Notes: generated by a model not told the origin, from the sequence alone. 28,869 nt of DNA from Acidobacteriota bacterium (GCA_023429845.1 JAEZCY010000272.1:1-28869), one strand, 5' to 3'. Positions 7,629-15,549 are shown, numbered from the stretch's first letter. Translations and numbers: made by a program.

Positions 7629-7637
7629 TGCTATCAT
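7629..7637 (+). promoter_or_regulatory. Extended -10 promoter for a leaderless transcript
   Basis: TGC-TATCAT is an extended -10 element. Its last base is 7 nt before GTG 7644, exactly where transcription would be expected to begin. The mRNA would therefore start at or next to the start codon, consistent with the lack of a ribosome-binding site. Confidence 0.45.
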
Positions 7638-7643
7638 CGCGGC

Positions 7644-9035
7644 GTGCGCAAGCTGCTCGTCTTCCTCGTGTTCGTGCTGATCGCGGCAGGTCTCGTGTGG
7701 TTCCTCGCGGGCCGGGCCGCCGGTCCGGAGATTGCGCTCGAGTCGCCGTCCGCCGTGATCGGCCAGCGCAGCGCCCTGAAGCTCGCCGCGTACGCGCCTG
7801 GCGCGTCCCTCACGCAGTTGGACGTGAGCCTGGAGCAGAGCGGCCGCACGCTGCCGCTCGGCACGCTCGAGGCCCCCGGGAAGCTCGCATTCGCGCCGGC
7901 GGCCGACCACGTGGCCGTGACCGGGGTCGTCGGCCGGGAGTCGTCGCCTGACCTCCGCCAGGGCGACGCCACGCTGGTGGTCACGGCCACACGGCCCGTG
8001 CTCTTCGGCATGCGGCACGTGACGTCGACCCTGCGAAAGGATCTGCAGGTGCGCCTCACGCCGCCGACGGTCACCGTGCTGTCGCAGTTCCACTTCATCA
8101 ACCAGGGGGGAGCGGAACTGGTTGTGTATCAGGTCAACCCCGCCGACGTGGAGTCGGGGGTGCGGGTCGGGGAACTCGAGTACCCGGGTGTGGCCGCCGC
8201 AGGCGCGGGCATACCGGACGCGCCGCCGGGGCTGCGCGTCGCGTTCTTCCCCTTCCTGTTCGACCAGCCACCGTCCACCCGCGTCTCGGTCTGGGCACGC
8301 GACCCCGCGGGCAATCAGACGCTTGCCTCGTTCGACCACCGGGTCACGCCCGAGCAGTTCCGCAAGAGCACGATCCCGCTGGGCGATGCGTTTCTCGCGA
8401 AGGTGGTCCCGGCGATCCTCGGGCAGACGCCGGATCTGGAGGTGAGCGATCCGGGCAACCTGCTCGAAAGCTACCTGACGATCAACCGCGACCTCAGGCA
8501 GCACAACGCCGACATGATCCGCACGATCGGCCGCACGAAGAGTGCGAAGGAGATCCTCTGGCGGGGACCGTTCCGGCAGATGGTGAACTCGGCGGTCGAG
8601 GCCGGGTTCGCCGACGACCGCACCTACGTGTACCAGGGCAAGCCGGTGGACCGTCAGGTGCATCTCGGATTCGACCTCGCGTCCACGCAGAACGCGCCGA
8701 TCCACGCGGCAAATAGCGGGGTGGTCGTCTTCGCCGGCTACCTGGGCATCTACGGCAACTGCGTCATCGTGGACCATGGGATGGGCCTGCAGTCGCTCTA
8801 CGCGCACCTCAGCTCGATCAGCGTGCAGGAGGGGCAGTCCGTGGAGTTGAACGGCGAACTCGGTCGCAGCGGCCAGACGGGCCTGGCCGGCGGCGACCAC
8901 CTGCACTTCACGATGCTGTTGCATGGCGAGGCGGTCACGCCGGTGGACTGGTGGAGCAGCCAGTGGATCGAGGACCGCGTGATGCGCAAGCTGCGCGCGG
9001 CGGGCGCCCCCGCGACGGTGGCGGCGGCGCAGTAG
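7644..9035 (+). CDS. Membrane-anchored M23-family peptidase
   Basis: A 463-residue protein likely to cleave peptidoglycan cross-bridges or to activate another hydrolase. GTG 7644 is chosen over the in-frame ATG 7602: the peptide then starts with basic VRK and a hydrophobic anchor (LLVFLVFVLIAAGLVWFL), and a -10 element sits just upstream. Residues about 30-310 form beta-rich domains of unknown role. The C-terminal M23/LytM domain spans about 330-445 with zinc ligands in HLGFD (His and Asp) and DHLHF (second His), plus YAHLSSISVQEGQ and GRSGQTG, all typical of active members. The ligand set is complete, so it is probably an active enzyme facing the periplasm. It is divergent from the tRNA and followed 81 nt later by ctaB. 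Confidence 0.92.
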   Translation: MRKLLVFLVFVLIAAGLVWFLAGRAAGPEIALESPSAVIGQRSALKLAAYAPGASLTQLDVSLEQSGRTLPLGTLEAPGKLAFAPAADHVAVTGVVGRESSPDLRQGDATLVVTATRPVLFGMRHVTSTLRKDLQVRLTPPTVTVLSQFHFINQGGAELVVYQVNPADVESGVRVGELEYPGVAAAGAGIPDAPPGLRVAFFPFLFDQPPSTRVSVWARDPAGNQTLASFDHRVTPEQFRKSTIPLGDAFLAKVVPAILGQTPDLEVSDPGNLLESYLTINRDLRQHNADMIRTIGRTKSAKEILWRGPFRQMVNSAVEAGFADDRTYVYQGKPVDRQVHLGFDLASTQNAPIHAANSGVVVFAGYLGIYGNCVIVDHGMGLQSLYAHLSSISVQEGQSVELNGELGRSGQTGLAGGDHLHFTMLLHGEAVTPVDWWSSQWIEDRVMRKLRAAGAPATVAAAQ

Positions 9036-9064
9036 CCGCGGCCGGGCCTCGTCGTCTTCTATGG

Positions 9065-9070
9065 AATAAT
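9065..9070 (+). promoter_or_regulatory. Putative -10 element of ctaB
   Basis: AATAAT differs from TATAAT at one base, in an otherwise very GC-rich gap. It would place a transcription start near 9077 and a 5' leader of about 40 nt. No matching -35 is evident. Confidence 0.3.
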
Positions 9071-9116
9071 CGCGGAACGGGGCCGTCAGCCTCGTGTCGG
9101 CCGTCCCGTGGCAGTC

Positions 9117-10007
9117 ATGCGTCCGTACGCCGTCTCCTACCCCCTGACCTCGACCCGCATGTCGGACTACCTGCAGCTCACCAAGCCGCGGCTGAACATG
9201 CTCGTGGTGTTCACCACGGCCGCGGGCTACTGGCTCGGGGTGGCAGGGCACGTGGACCCGCTGGTGTTCTTCCACGCGGTCGTGGGCACGGCACTCGTGG
9301 CAGGCGGCTCCGCGGTGTTCAACCAGCTGTACGAGCAGGACGTGGACGCGCTGATGGCGCGCACACGGCTGCGGCCGTTGCCGGACGGGCGGCTCGCGCC
9401 GTGGAGCGCCTACGTGTTCGGCCTGGTGCTCAGCGGGCTCGGCCTCGCCCAGCTCGTTGCCGGCGTGAACTACCTGACGGCGCTTGTGGCCTTCGCGACG
9501 CTCGTCAGCTACGTCGTGTGGTACACGCCGATGAAGCGGCGGTCATCGCTCTCGACGGTCGTCGGCGCGATTCCGGGAGCGCTGCCGGTGGTGATCGGAT
9601 GGGCGGCGGCAACGAACACGCTCTCGCGCGAAGGCTGGCTGCTGTTCGCGATCGTGTTCCTCTGGCAGATGCCGCACTTCCTCTCGCTCGCGTGGTTGTT
9701 CCGCGAAGAGTACGAACGCGCGGGTTTTCCGGTCCTGCCGGTGGTGGAGCCCAGCGGCCGCAGCACCGCGCGACAAACCGTGATGTACACGGCGGCGCTG
9801 CTCCCCGTGAGCCTCGCGCCGTCGCTCACCGGTCTCGCCGGCCCGCTCTACTTCGTGGTGGCGCTGCTGCTCGGCGTGGCCTTCCTGGTGCTGGCGGTGC
9901 GGTTTGCCCGCGATCTGCACCGCCGCACCGCGCGACAGCTGTTCCTTGGCTCGCTCGTGTATCTGCCGCTGATCTGGCTGTTCATGATCGCGACGCGGGT
10001 GCCGTAA
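9117..10007 (+). CDS. ctaB: Protoheme IX farnesyltransferase (heme o synthase)
   Basis: A 296-residue integral-membrane UbiA-family prenyltransferase that adds a farnesyl group to heme b, giving heme o for haem-copper oxidases. The first Asp-rich motif is NQLYEQDVDALMARTRLRPL, a close match to the N-x-x-x-D-x-x-x-D signature with the diagnostic R-T-x-x-R-P-L end. The second conserved region YTPMKRRSSLSTVVGAIPGALP and the motif FLWQMPHFLSLAW are also present. Seven to nine hydrophobic helices fit the family. ATG 9117, GTG 9108 and ATG 9159 are all possible starts and none has a clear Shine-Dalgarno. The DUF420 (CtaM-like) gene follows after a repeat-rich gap, supporting a role in cytochrome oxidase assembly. 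Confidence 0.94.
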   Translation: MRPYAVSYPLTSTRMSDYLQLTKPRLNMLVVFTTAAGYWLGVAGHVDPLVFFHAVVGTALVAGGSAVFNQLYEQDVDALMARTRLRPLPDGRLAPWSAYVFGLVLSGLGLAQLVAGVNYLTALVAFATLVSYVVWYTPMKRRSSLSTVVGAIPGALPVVIGWAAATNTLSREGWLLFAIVFLWQMPHFLSLAWLFREEYERAGFPVLPVVEPSGRSTARQTVMYTAALLPVSLAPSLTGLAGPLYFVVALLLGVAFLVLAVRFARDLHRRTARQLFLGSLVYLPLIWLFMIATRVP

Positions 10008-10068
10008 GGCGGCGTCGGGTCCGTCGCAACAGACGCCCGGAGCGGCGGTGTCAGGCGGCGGACGAAGC

Positions 10069-10162
10069 GTGGCAGGCGGACCGCCGGGAGCCGTGGCAGA
10101 CGGGCCGCTGGGAGCCGTGGCAGGCGGACCGGCTGGGAGCCGTGGCAGGCGGACCGCTGGGA
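10069..10162 (+). repeat. Four imperfect tandem copies of a 24-nt repeat
   Basis: Units begin at 10069, 10093, 10117 and 10142, each reading GTGGCAGGCGGACCGCTGGG with small changes and ending GAGCC. Unit 3 is one base longer and unit 4 runs into the palindrome at 10151-10171. No spacers separate the units, so this is not a CRISPR array. It lies in the 247-nt gap between ctaB and the DUF420 gene. Confidence 0.85.
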
Positions 10163-10181
10163 CAGCGGTCCCTACCTGACG
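10146..10181 (+). repeat. Dispersed palindromic repeat, copy 1
   Basis: A 36-nt unit that recurs in inverted orientation at 11401-11436 with one mismatch. Its core GGACCGCTG-GGA-CAGCGGTCC (10151-10171) is a perfect 9-bp inverted repeat, and it ends in TACCTGACG. It has the form of a REP-like element. A fragment of the same sequence (CAGGTAG) recurs at 10204-10210. Confidence 0.75.
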
Positions 10182-10207
10182 GGTGGAGGGGCTGCTTCCC
10201 ACTCAGG

Positions 10208-10235
10208 TAGGCTGTAGGCCGTAGGCTGTAGGCCG
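10208..10235 (+). repeat. Two perfect 14-nt tandem repeats
   Basis: TAGGCTGTAGGCCG is repeated exactly twice, 20 nt before the DUF420 start codon. Each unit is itself nearly two 7-mers (GTAGGCT/GTAGGCC), so copy number could slip. Confidence 0.8.
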
Positions 10236-10254
10236 TTCGCCCTTCTCTCCAACC

Positions 10255-10668
10255 GTGAACGTCTCCGATCTTCCCGCGCTGAACGCCGCGCTCAACACGC
10301 TGGCCGCCTCGTTCCTGCTGGCAGGCTACGTCTTCATCCGGCGCAAGAACATCGCCGCCCACCGGTTGTCGATGATCGGGGCGCTGTGTGCGTCGGCGGC
10401 GTTCCTGACGAGCTACGTCATCTACCACGCCAACGCCGGGTCGCGGCCGTTCACCGGCACCGGCGGCATCCGCATCGTCTACTTCGCGGTGCTGATCTCG
10501 CACGTCATACTGGCCACGGCCATCGTGCCGTTCGTGCTGGTGACCGTCACCCGGGCCTTCTCCGGCCGCTTCGACGCGCATCGTCGCGTCGCCCGCATCA
10601 CGTGGCCGATGTGGATCTACGTCTCGGTCACCGGCGTCGTCGTCTACCTGATGCTCTACAGGATGTAA
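10255..10668 (+). CDS. DUF420 membrane protein, CtaM-like cytochrome oxidase assembly factor
   Basis: A 137-residue protein with four hydrophobic helices (about residues 13-28, 38-56, 72-95, 113-134). Conserved histidines are visible in AAHRL, YHANAG, ISHVILA and DAHRRVAR, the pattern of DUF420 proteins. The family includes CtaM, needed for aa3-type oxidase function in Firmicutes. The nearby ctaB gene strengthens an oxidase-assembly assignment, although direct function in this phylum is inferred. The start is GTG 10255 with no clear ribosome-binding site. The SDR gene begins 4 nt after the stop, so the two are probably co-transcribed. Confidence 0.87.
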   Translation: MNVSDLPALNAALNTLAASFLLAGYVFIRRKNIAAHRLSMIGALCASAAFLTSYVIYHANAGSRPFTGTGGIRIVYFAVLISHVILATAIVPFVLVTVTRAFSGRFDAHRRVARITWPMWIYVSVTGVVVYLMLYRM

Positions 10669-10672
10669 GCGG

Positions 10673-11410
10673 ATGCTGACAGGACGCGTCGCACTCGTCA
10701 CCGGAGGCAGGCGGGTCGGCAGGGTCGTGGCCGAGGAGCTGGCGCGACACGGAGCCGACATCGTCCTTTCCTATCGTTCGTCGCGGCAGGAAGCGGAGGA
10801 GACGGCCGCGCGCGTGCGCACCCTGGGCAGGCGCGCCGCCGTGCTGCAGGCCGACGTCAGCGTGCCGCAGCAGTGCGCCGCCCTGATCGCGGGCATCGAA
10901 GCCGAGTTCGCCGCGCTCGACATCATCGTCAACATGGCGTCCACGTACGTCGCACGTCCGCTCGACACGGTGGATGAGGGCGTCTGGCGGGCCGACATCG
11001 ATGCCAACGTCTCGTCAGCGTTCTACGTCACGCACGCGGCGCTGCACCTGCTCCGTCGTGCCGGACGCGCGCACGTCGTGAACTTCAGCGACTGGCTCGC
11101 GGCCAGCGGGCGGCCGGCGTACACGGGCTACCTGCCCTACTACGTCGCCAAGGCCGGCGTGAAGGCGCTCACCGAGGCGTTCGCGCTGGAACTCGCCGCA
11201 GACGGCATCCTCGTCAACGCCATCGCACCGGGACCGATCGTGCCGCCGCCCGACATGAGCGACGACGAGGTGCGTGAGGTCGCGTCGGCGACACCGCTGC
11301 GGCGCTGGGGCGGCGAACCGGAGATCGCACGCGCCGTGCTGATGCTGGTCACGACGGAGTTCATCACCGGCGAAACGCTCCGCGTCGACGGCGGAAGACA
11401 CGTCAGGTAG
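10673..11410 (+). CDS. SDR-family oxidoreductase, pteridine-reductase/FolM-like
   Basis: A 245-residue NAD(P)H-dependent Rossmann-fold enzyme. The cofactor motif TGGRRVG (residues 10-16) has the R-R variant common in pteridine reductases, followed by YRSS, a phosphate-binding signature suggesting NADPH. NMAS replaces the usual NNAG and is close to the NNAS of FolM/PTR1 enzymes. The catalytic Ser lies in NFSDW and the Tyr/Lys pair in YYVAK. The C-terminal GETLRVDGGRHVR is typical of SDRs. The substrate cannot be fixed from sequence: dihydropterin reduction or 3-oxoacyl-ACP reduction are both possible. The final HVR and stop overlap a dispersed palindromic repeat. Confidence 0.88.
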   Translation: MLTGRVALVTGGRRVGRVVAEELARHGADIVLSYRSSRQEAEETAARVRTLGRRAAVLQADVSVPQQCAALIAGIEAEFAALDIIVNMASTYVARPLDTVDEGVWRADIDANVSSAFYVTHAALHLLRRAGRAHVVNFSDWLAASGRPAYTGYLPYYVAKAGVKALTEAFALELAADGILVNAIAPGPIVPPPDMSDDEVREVASATPLRRWGGEPEIARAVLMLVTTEFITGETLRVDGGRHVR

Positions 11411-11493
11411 GGACCGCTGTCCCAGCGGACCGCCTGCGCAACGCCGTCTCCACGCAGACGGACGGCCGGGACGGCCGTCCCTACCTGACGTGT
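11398..11493. terminator. Bidirectional terminator-like inverted repeat between convergent genes
   Basis: A perfect 17-bp inverted repeat (11398-11414 with 11477-11493) surrounds 62 nt. Each arm contains one gene's final codons and stop (CACGTCAGGTAG). The interior holds CCGTCT-CCACGC-AGACGG (11444-11461), and GGGACGGCCGTCCC (11468-11481) is a 14-bp palindrome overlapping the right arm. No poly-T tail is present, so intrinsic termination is uncertain. Confidence 0.5.
11401..11436 (-). repeat. Dispersed palindromic repeat, copy 2
   Basis: Inverted copy of 10146-10181, identical at 35 of 36 positions. Its first 10 bases contain the stop codon of the SDR gene. A third, diverged copy on the opposite arm (11468-11490) shares the GTCCCTACCTGACG end and supplies the stop of the hydrolase gene. 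Confidence 0.75.
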
Positions 11494-13028
11494 GGCGCCG
11501 TCAGGGTTCGCAGGATCCAGTCGCCGACCTGCTTCTCCCACACCTGCCATCGGGGCTCGTCGTTCCACGCTTCCATGCCGTGTGGCGCTCCCGCGATTTC
11601 GATGGCCTCGACGCGCGCGCCGGCAGTCCGCAATGCAGCAGCGTACGCGCGCTGCTGCGCCGCCAGTCTGTCAGCCGTACCAACGGCGAGCAGCATCGGC
11701 GGCAGCGACGCGGACGCGTGGCGAAGGGGCGAGAACTCGCTCAGCGTGGCTCTCGCAGCGTCATCGAGCGTGGTGATGCCGAACAGCCGACGTGCGAGTG
11801 AGCGCGGGTCGGATGGGTCGCCTGCCATCGCCTCGAGGTCGTAGACGCCGTAGAGCGACACGACACCCGCAAGCCCCGGCTCCGAGGCCGCCACATGCGT
11901 GACGAGTTGCCCGCTCGCCGACTCGCCGATGAGCACCAGGCTCCGTGCGTCGACGCGCAGATCCGTGGCGTGCTCACGAATCCATGCAAGCGCCGTCCTC
12001 ACGTCGCGCACCTGTTCCCGGTTGGTCACGGCTGGAGTCAACCGATAGTCCACCGATACCCACGCGAGCCCGAGCGACGACGCCAGTTCGATGATCGGGG
12101 TCACGTACGTGACGCGATCGCCTGCTTCCCATCCACCGCCATGCACGACGACCACTGCTGGATGCCGCCCGTTGCCGGGCGGCGCCCACGCGTCGAGCGT
12201 GAGGCCCGCGGCTGCGTCGAACTCGACGCGCTTGCGCAGGGAGCCATCACCGGCACGCGCGGGCGGTGGCACCGGCCCCGCGTGCGTTGCGGCCCAGGCG
12301 AGCAGGTCGTCCTTGTAGCGCCATTGCGACGGCCACCAGTTCTCCACCCTATGGCCCGCTCCCTCGGCGACGAGGACGCCGCATCTGTCCGGCGCCTGCT
12401 GGCAGACGGCGTGCGCCTCGGCGACCGGCGCCTCTCCATCGCTGCCGCCGTGAACGATGCGGGTCGGGACCGACGGCGCGGCCGCTTCCGTGAAGCGGCC
12501 ACCCACGATGACCACGGCCGCTGGCGCCGCCGGCTCCGCGGCGGAGCGGCCCAGTCGCTTCTCGAGCAGACTGGCCGACACCTTCAAGGCGACGGGGGCC
12601 GCTGAATCCTCGGCCACGACCACCGTCCTGTACTCGTCGATGTGCAGTGCCTGCGCGTGACACTGCGTGAGAAGGCGCAGCGCGGCGCTGACGTCGCGCG
12701 CGCCCGCAGCAACGTCACCGGACCGGTAGTCAGCGGTTGCCACGACGTATCCGGCATCGCCGAACAGCTCGATGAGCTGTCCTACGTATGAGGACCGTCG
12801 TCCGATGGTACCCGCTCCGCCGCGCAGCACCAGCGCCAGCGGACGCGCCGCGTCGTCGCCGTGCGGATAGACGTCGAGTGCTCGTCCCTCGCCGTACGAC
12901 ACGTTCATCAGCCCGCCAGGCAGCAGTGCCGCGCCCTGGTTGCCGCTCGCCTCGAGTGGCGGGCACTCCCGCGCACAGGCCGTCAGCGAGACTGCGACCA
13001 TCAGGACGACGATGACGATGTCGCGCAT
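11481..13028 (-). CDS. Lipoprotein with two fused alpha/beta-hydrolase domains
   Basis: A 515-residue predicted lipoprotein (lipobox LTAC, Cys18). ATG 13028 is the start, with GGAGCGGAGG upstream; the frame is open further upstream but only antisense to the next gene. The C-terminal half (about 265-510) is a complete esterase of the BD-FAE/HSL type: oxyanion HGGGW (296-300), nucleophile Ser370 in GESAS, Asp453 in GTADR and His483 in GAPHG. The N-terminal half (about 40-255) has the same layout but a decayed nucleophile elbow (AEDSAA, Ser142) and RGGAG in place of HGGG, with a later HGGSDG and AGHRV. It looks like an ancient duplication with one degenerate, possibly regulatory, domain. The substrate is unknown. 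The NamZ fusion gene lies 71 nt upstream on the same strand. Confidence 0.85.
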   Translation of the reverse strand: MRDIVIVVLMVAVSLTACARECPPLEASGNQGAALLPGGLMNVSYGEGRALDVYPHGDDAARPLALVLRGGAGTIGRRSSYVGQLIELFGDAGYVVATADYRSGDVAAGARDVSAALRLLTQCHAQALHIDEYRTVVVAEDSAAPVALKVSASLLEKRLGRSAAEPAAPAAVVIVGGRFTEAAAPSVPTRIVHGGSDGEAPVAEAHAVCQQAPDRCGVLVAEGAGHRVENWWPSQWRYKDDLLAWAATHAGPVPPPARAGDGSLRKRVEFDAAAGLTLDAWAPPGNGRHPAVVVVHGGGWEAGDRVTYVTPIIELASSLGLAWVSVDYRLTPAVTNREQVRDVRTALAWIREHATDLRVDARSLVLIGESASGQLVTHVAASEPGLAGVVSLYGVYDLEAMAGDPSDPRSLARRLFGITTLDDAARATLSEFSPLRHASASLPPMLLAVGTADRLAAQQRAYAAALRTAGARVEAIEIAGAPHGMEAWNDEPRWQVWEKQVGDWILRTLTAPHVR

Positions 13029-13099
13029 TTCACGACGCCTCCGCTCCACACTGGAACCGGTACCGACGTCTCGCCGGGGCGTCGTCCACCTCCGAACCG

Positions 13100-15535
13100 T
13101 CATCGGTAAATCAGGTGCCTGGCCCGCAGCGTCAGCCAGGCAACTTCGTCTCTCGCCCATTCCGCAGACAACCTGCCCGGATCCTCCCCTGCCATCGCGC
13201 GCGCCAGCTGATCGGCATCGCCGTACAGCGTTGCCGTGCGCTTCAGATCCAGCTTCCCGGGGAACAGCCGCGAGATGGCGCTCACGAGCTCGAGCCCTAC
13301 GCGCACCGGTCGCAAGGCATTCCTGTCGGTGACGACGAAGTAGACACCCTGGCACTCCTCGCCCTTGTACACGCTCGACGATGGCGTGAAGGCCACCGGA
13401 TAGAACCGGATGCCTGGCAGGCTGCGCGCGTTGAGCGCCTCGGCGAGGAGTACGCCGTCGATCCACGGCGCGCCGACGCGCTCGAACGGCGCATCGGTGC
13501 CACGGCCCACCGAGAGGTTCGCGTACTCCACCGCGCCGATGCCCGGATACATCGCGGCCTGCGTCAGGTTGCGCATGTTCGGCGACGGATTCACCCACAT
13601 GAGCGCCGTGTCGTCCCACCAGTCGTCGCGCGACCACCCCTGCATCTCGACGACCGTCAGCTTCGCGCCGATCTTCTTCTCGGCGTTGAACAGCCTGGCG
13701 AGCTCGCCGAGCGTCATCCCGTGCCGCACGGGCATGGTCGGCCAGTAGGCGACGAAGCTCGGCTCGGCATCGGCCGGTCGCGGATCCGGGCGCGGCCCTT
13801 CGACCTGCCAGCCGTTGATCGGATTGGGCCTGTCGAGCACCACCACCTCGAAACCACGCGCCGCCGCTTCCTCGAGCAGCAGCCCGAGCGACGACATGTA
13901 CGTGTAGAAACGAGTGCCGATGTCCTGCAGGTCCACGACCATCGTGTCGATGCCCTCGACCATCTCCGGCGACACGCGCCTCGTCTTGCCGTACAGCGAG
14001 TGGATGGTCAGTCCCGTCTTCTCGTCCACCGACGAGGGCACTTCCTCGTCCAGGATGCCGCGGATCCCGTGCTCCGGGCTGAAGAGCGCGACGAGCGTCA
14101 GGTTCTTCGCCGAATGGAACGCGTCGATGGTCGATTGCCCGCTGCGTGTCCGTCCCGTGTGATTGGTCAGCAGGCCGACACGGCGTCCGGCAAGCCGCGC
14201 GAACTGCTCGGCCTGCAGCACGTCGATGCCCGTCATGGTCCGAGTCGGGGTGCGCGCCGGAACCGCACCCGATGGCGGTGTCTGCGCGAACGCATGCGTG
14301 TCGAAGACGGGCGCCGGGGCGACGCGGATCGCGCCGGCGACGACGTTGGCGACGCGCGCGCGCAGCGGTGTGACGTCGCCCTTGCCATCGGGGTGGACGC
14401 GGTTGGAGAGAAAGACGATGAAGGTCTTCGTGCCGGGATCCACCCACAGCGAGGTGCCCGTGAAACCCGTGTGCCCGAACGACCGCGAGGGCAGCAGGTC
14501 GCCCTTGTTCGACGAGAACGACGAGTTGATGTCCCAACCGAGTCCCCGCACGTTGCTCAGGCTGGCCGGCGTCGATGGCGACGTCATCCGAGCTACGGTG
14601 AGGGGCGACATGATACGGACGCCGTCGAGTTGCCCGCCATTGAGGAGCATGCGGGCGAAGCGGGACAGGTCAGCCGCCGTCGTGAACAGCCCTGCGTGCC
14701 CGGCGACGTTGTTCATGCGTCGTGCCGTCGGGTCGTGCACGACGCCGCGCAGCCATCGGCCACTCTCCTGCCCGCAGGGGAAGGAGATGGTCGCGCACTT
14801 CTCGGTGGGCGCGATCCGGCGGCTGAGCGAGGCCGGCGGGTTGAACATCGTGTCGTGCATGCGCAGCGGCTCGAACACGTGCTTCCGCGTGAACACGTCG
14901 AGCGGCTCGCCCGAGACCACGCCGACCAGGTGTCCGAGCAGGAAGAAGTTGATGTCCGAGTAGATGACGCGCTCGTCGGGAGGCGCCACGGGGACCTCCA
15001 GCATCGCCTTGGCGATCGCCACGTCGTGACCGTTCCACTCGGGATTGAACTCCAGGTCTGGCCGGAGCCCGGACGTGTGCGTCAGGAGATGGCGAATGGT
15101 GATGTCGCGCTTGCCGTAGCGCTCGAAGCCGGGCAGGTGCATGGCAACACGGTCGGTGAGGCGGATCCCCCCGCGCTCCACCAGCATCATCACGGCTGTC
15201 GTCGTCGCCACCACCTTCGTCAGGGACGCGGCGTCGAAGATCGTGTCGGCCGTCATCCGCTCTGGCGCCGGCTGCAGCTGGCGCTGCCCTACGGAGGCCT
15301 GCCACGCGAGGCTGGCCTCCGTGCCCACCGCGACGACCGCGCCGGGCAGCTCCTTTCGTTCGATGGCCTCTTCGATGATTGTCTGAATCCGAGCGAGCCG
15401 CGTGCTGTCGAACCTCGAAGCCGCGCCGGGCGTCGCGGATCGCCGCGTTGCGGTCGGCGCCTGCGCGAGCGTCGGCGGCGCGCTCACAGCCAGGGTCAGC
15501 AGGCCGCACACCGCCAGCGTTGTCATTGGTCGCAT
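13100..15535 (-). CDS. Exported fusion: beta-lactamase-family serine hydrolase plus NamZ-like exo-muramidase (DUF1343)
   Basis: An 811-residue periplasmic protein with signal peptide (cleavage near LAQA, residue 25). Residues about 40-405 are a class C beta-lactamase/esterase fold with SLTK (104-107), YSD (192-194) and HTG (355-357), matching the S-x-x-K, Y-x-N and K/H-T-G boxes. A linker (405-432) leads to a full DUF1343 domain (about 435-811): GLLTNHTGR, FSPEHGIRG, VVDLQDIGTRFYTY, DRPNPINGW, GRGTDAPFE. DUF1343 is the NamZ exo-beta-N-acetylmuramidase family (GH171). In Bacillus subtilis the separate genes amiE, nagZ and namZ carry out MurNAc recovery, and AmiE belongs to the same serine-hydrolase family. 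The fusion therefore plausibly removes stem peptide and then terminal MurNAc. Substrate preference is inferred. Confidence 0.9.
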   Translation of the reverse strand: MRPMTTLAVCGLLTLAVSAPPTLAQAPTATRRSATPGAASRFDSTRLARIQTIIEEAIERKELPGAVVAVGTEASLAWQASVGQRQLQPAPERMTADTIFDAASLTKVVATTTAVMMLVERGGIRLTDRVAMHLPGFERYGKRDITIRHLLTHTSGLRPDLEFNPEWNGHDVAIAKAMLEVPVAPPDERVIYSDINFFLLGHLVGVVSGEPLDVFTRKHVFEPLRMHDTMFNPPASLSRRIAPTEKCATISFPCGQESGRWLRGVVHDPTARRMNNVAGHAGLFTTAADLSRFARMLLNGGQLDGVRIMSPLTVARMTSPSTPASLSNVRGLGWDINSSFSSNKGDLLPSRSFGHTGFTGTSLWVDPGTKTFIVFLSNRVHPDGKGDVTPLRARVANVVAGAIRVAPAPVFDTHAFAQTPPSGAVPARTPTRTMTGIDVLQAEQFARLAGRRVGLLTNHTGRTRSGQSTIDAFHSAKNLTLVALFSPEHGIRGILDEEVPSSVDEKTGLTIHSLYGKTRRVSPEMVEGIDTMVVDLQDIGTRFYTYMSSLGLLLEEAAARGFEVVVLDRPNPINGWQVEGPRPDPRPADAEPSFVAYWPTMPVRHGMTLGELARLFNAEKKIGAKLTVVEMQGWSRDDWWDDTALMWVNPSPNMRNLTQAAMYPGIGAVEYANLSVGRGTDAPFERVGAPWIDGVLLAEALNARSLPGIRFYPVAFTPSSSVYKGEECQGVYFVVTDRNALRPVRVGLELVSAISRLFPGKLDLKRTATLYGDADQLARAMAGEDPGRLSAEWARDEVAWLTLRARHLIYR

Positions 15536-15543
15536 GGGTGTGG

Positions 15544-15549
15544 ATTATC
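15544..15549 (-). promoter_or_regulatory. -10 element of the NamZ fusion gene, near-leaderless
   Basis: Minus-strand GATAAT (one base from consensus) ends 8 nt before ATG 15535. The predicted transcription start at about 15537 leaves only about two untranslated bases. Confidence 0.45.

Noticed and set aside
7512..9275. 587-residue open frame on the minus strand
   Set aside because: It is antisense to the M23 peptidase and ctaB start, has no recognisable domain, and its His/Arg/Glu-rich composition is typical of a GC-rich shadow frame.
10069..10162. Possible CRISPR array
   Set aside because: The 24-nt units are directly adjacent with no spacers, are imperfect, and no cas gene is in the window.
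13029..14537. N-terminal extension making the hydrolase gene 1018 residues long
   Set aside because: This stretch overlaps the NamZ fusion gene on the same strand in another frame and shows no domain. The lipoprotein signal and ribosome-binding site place the real start at 13028.
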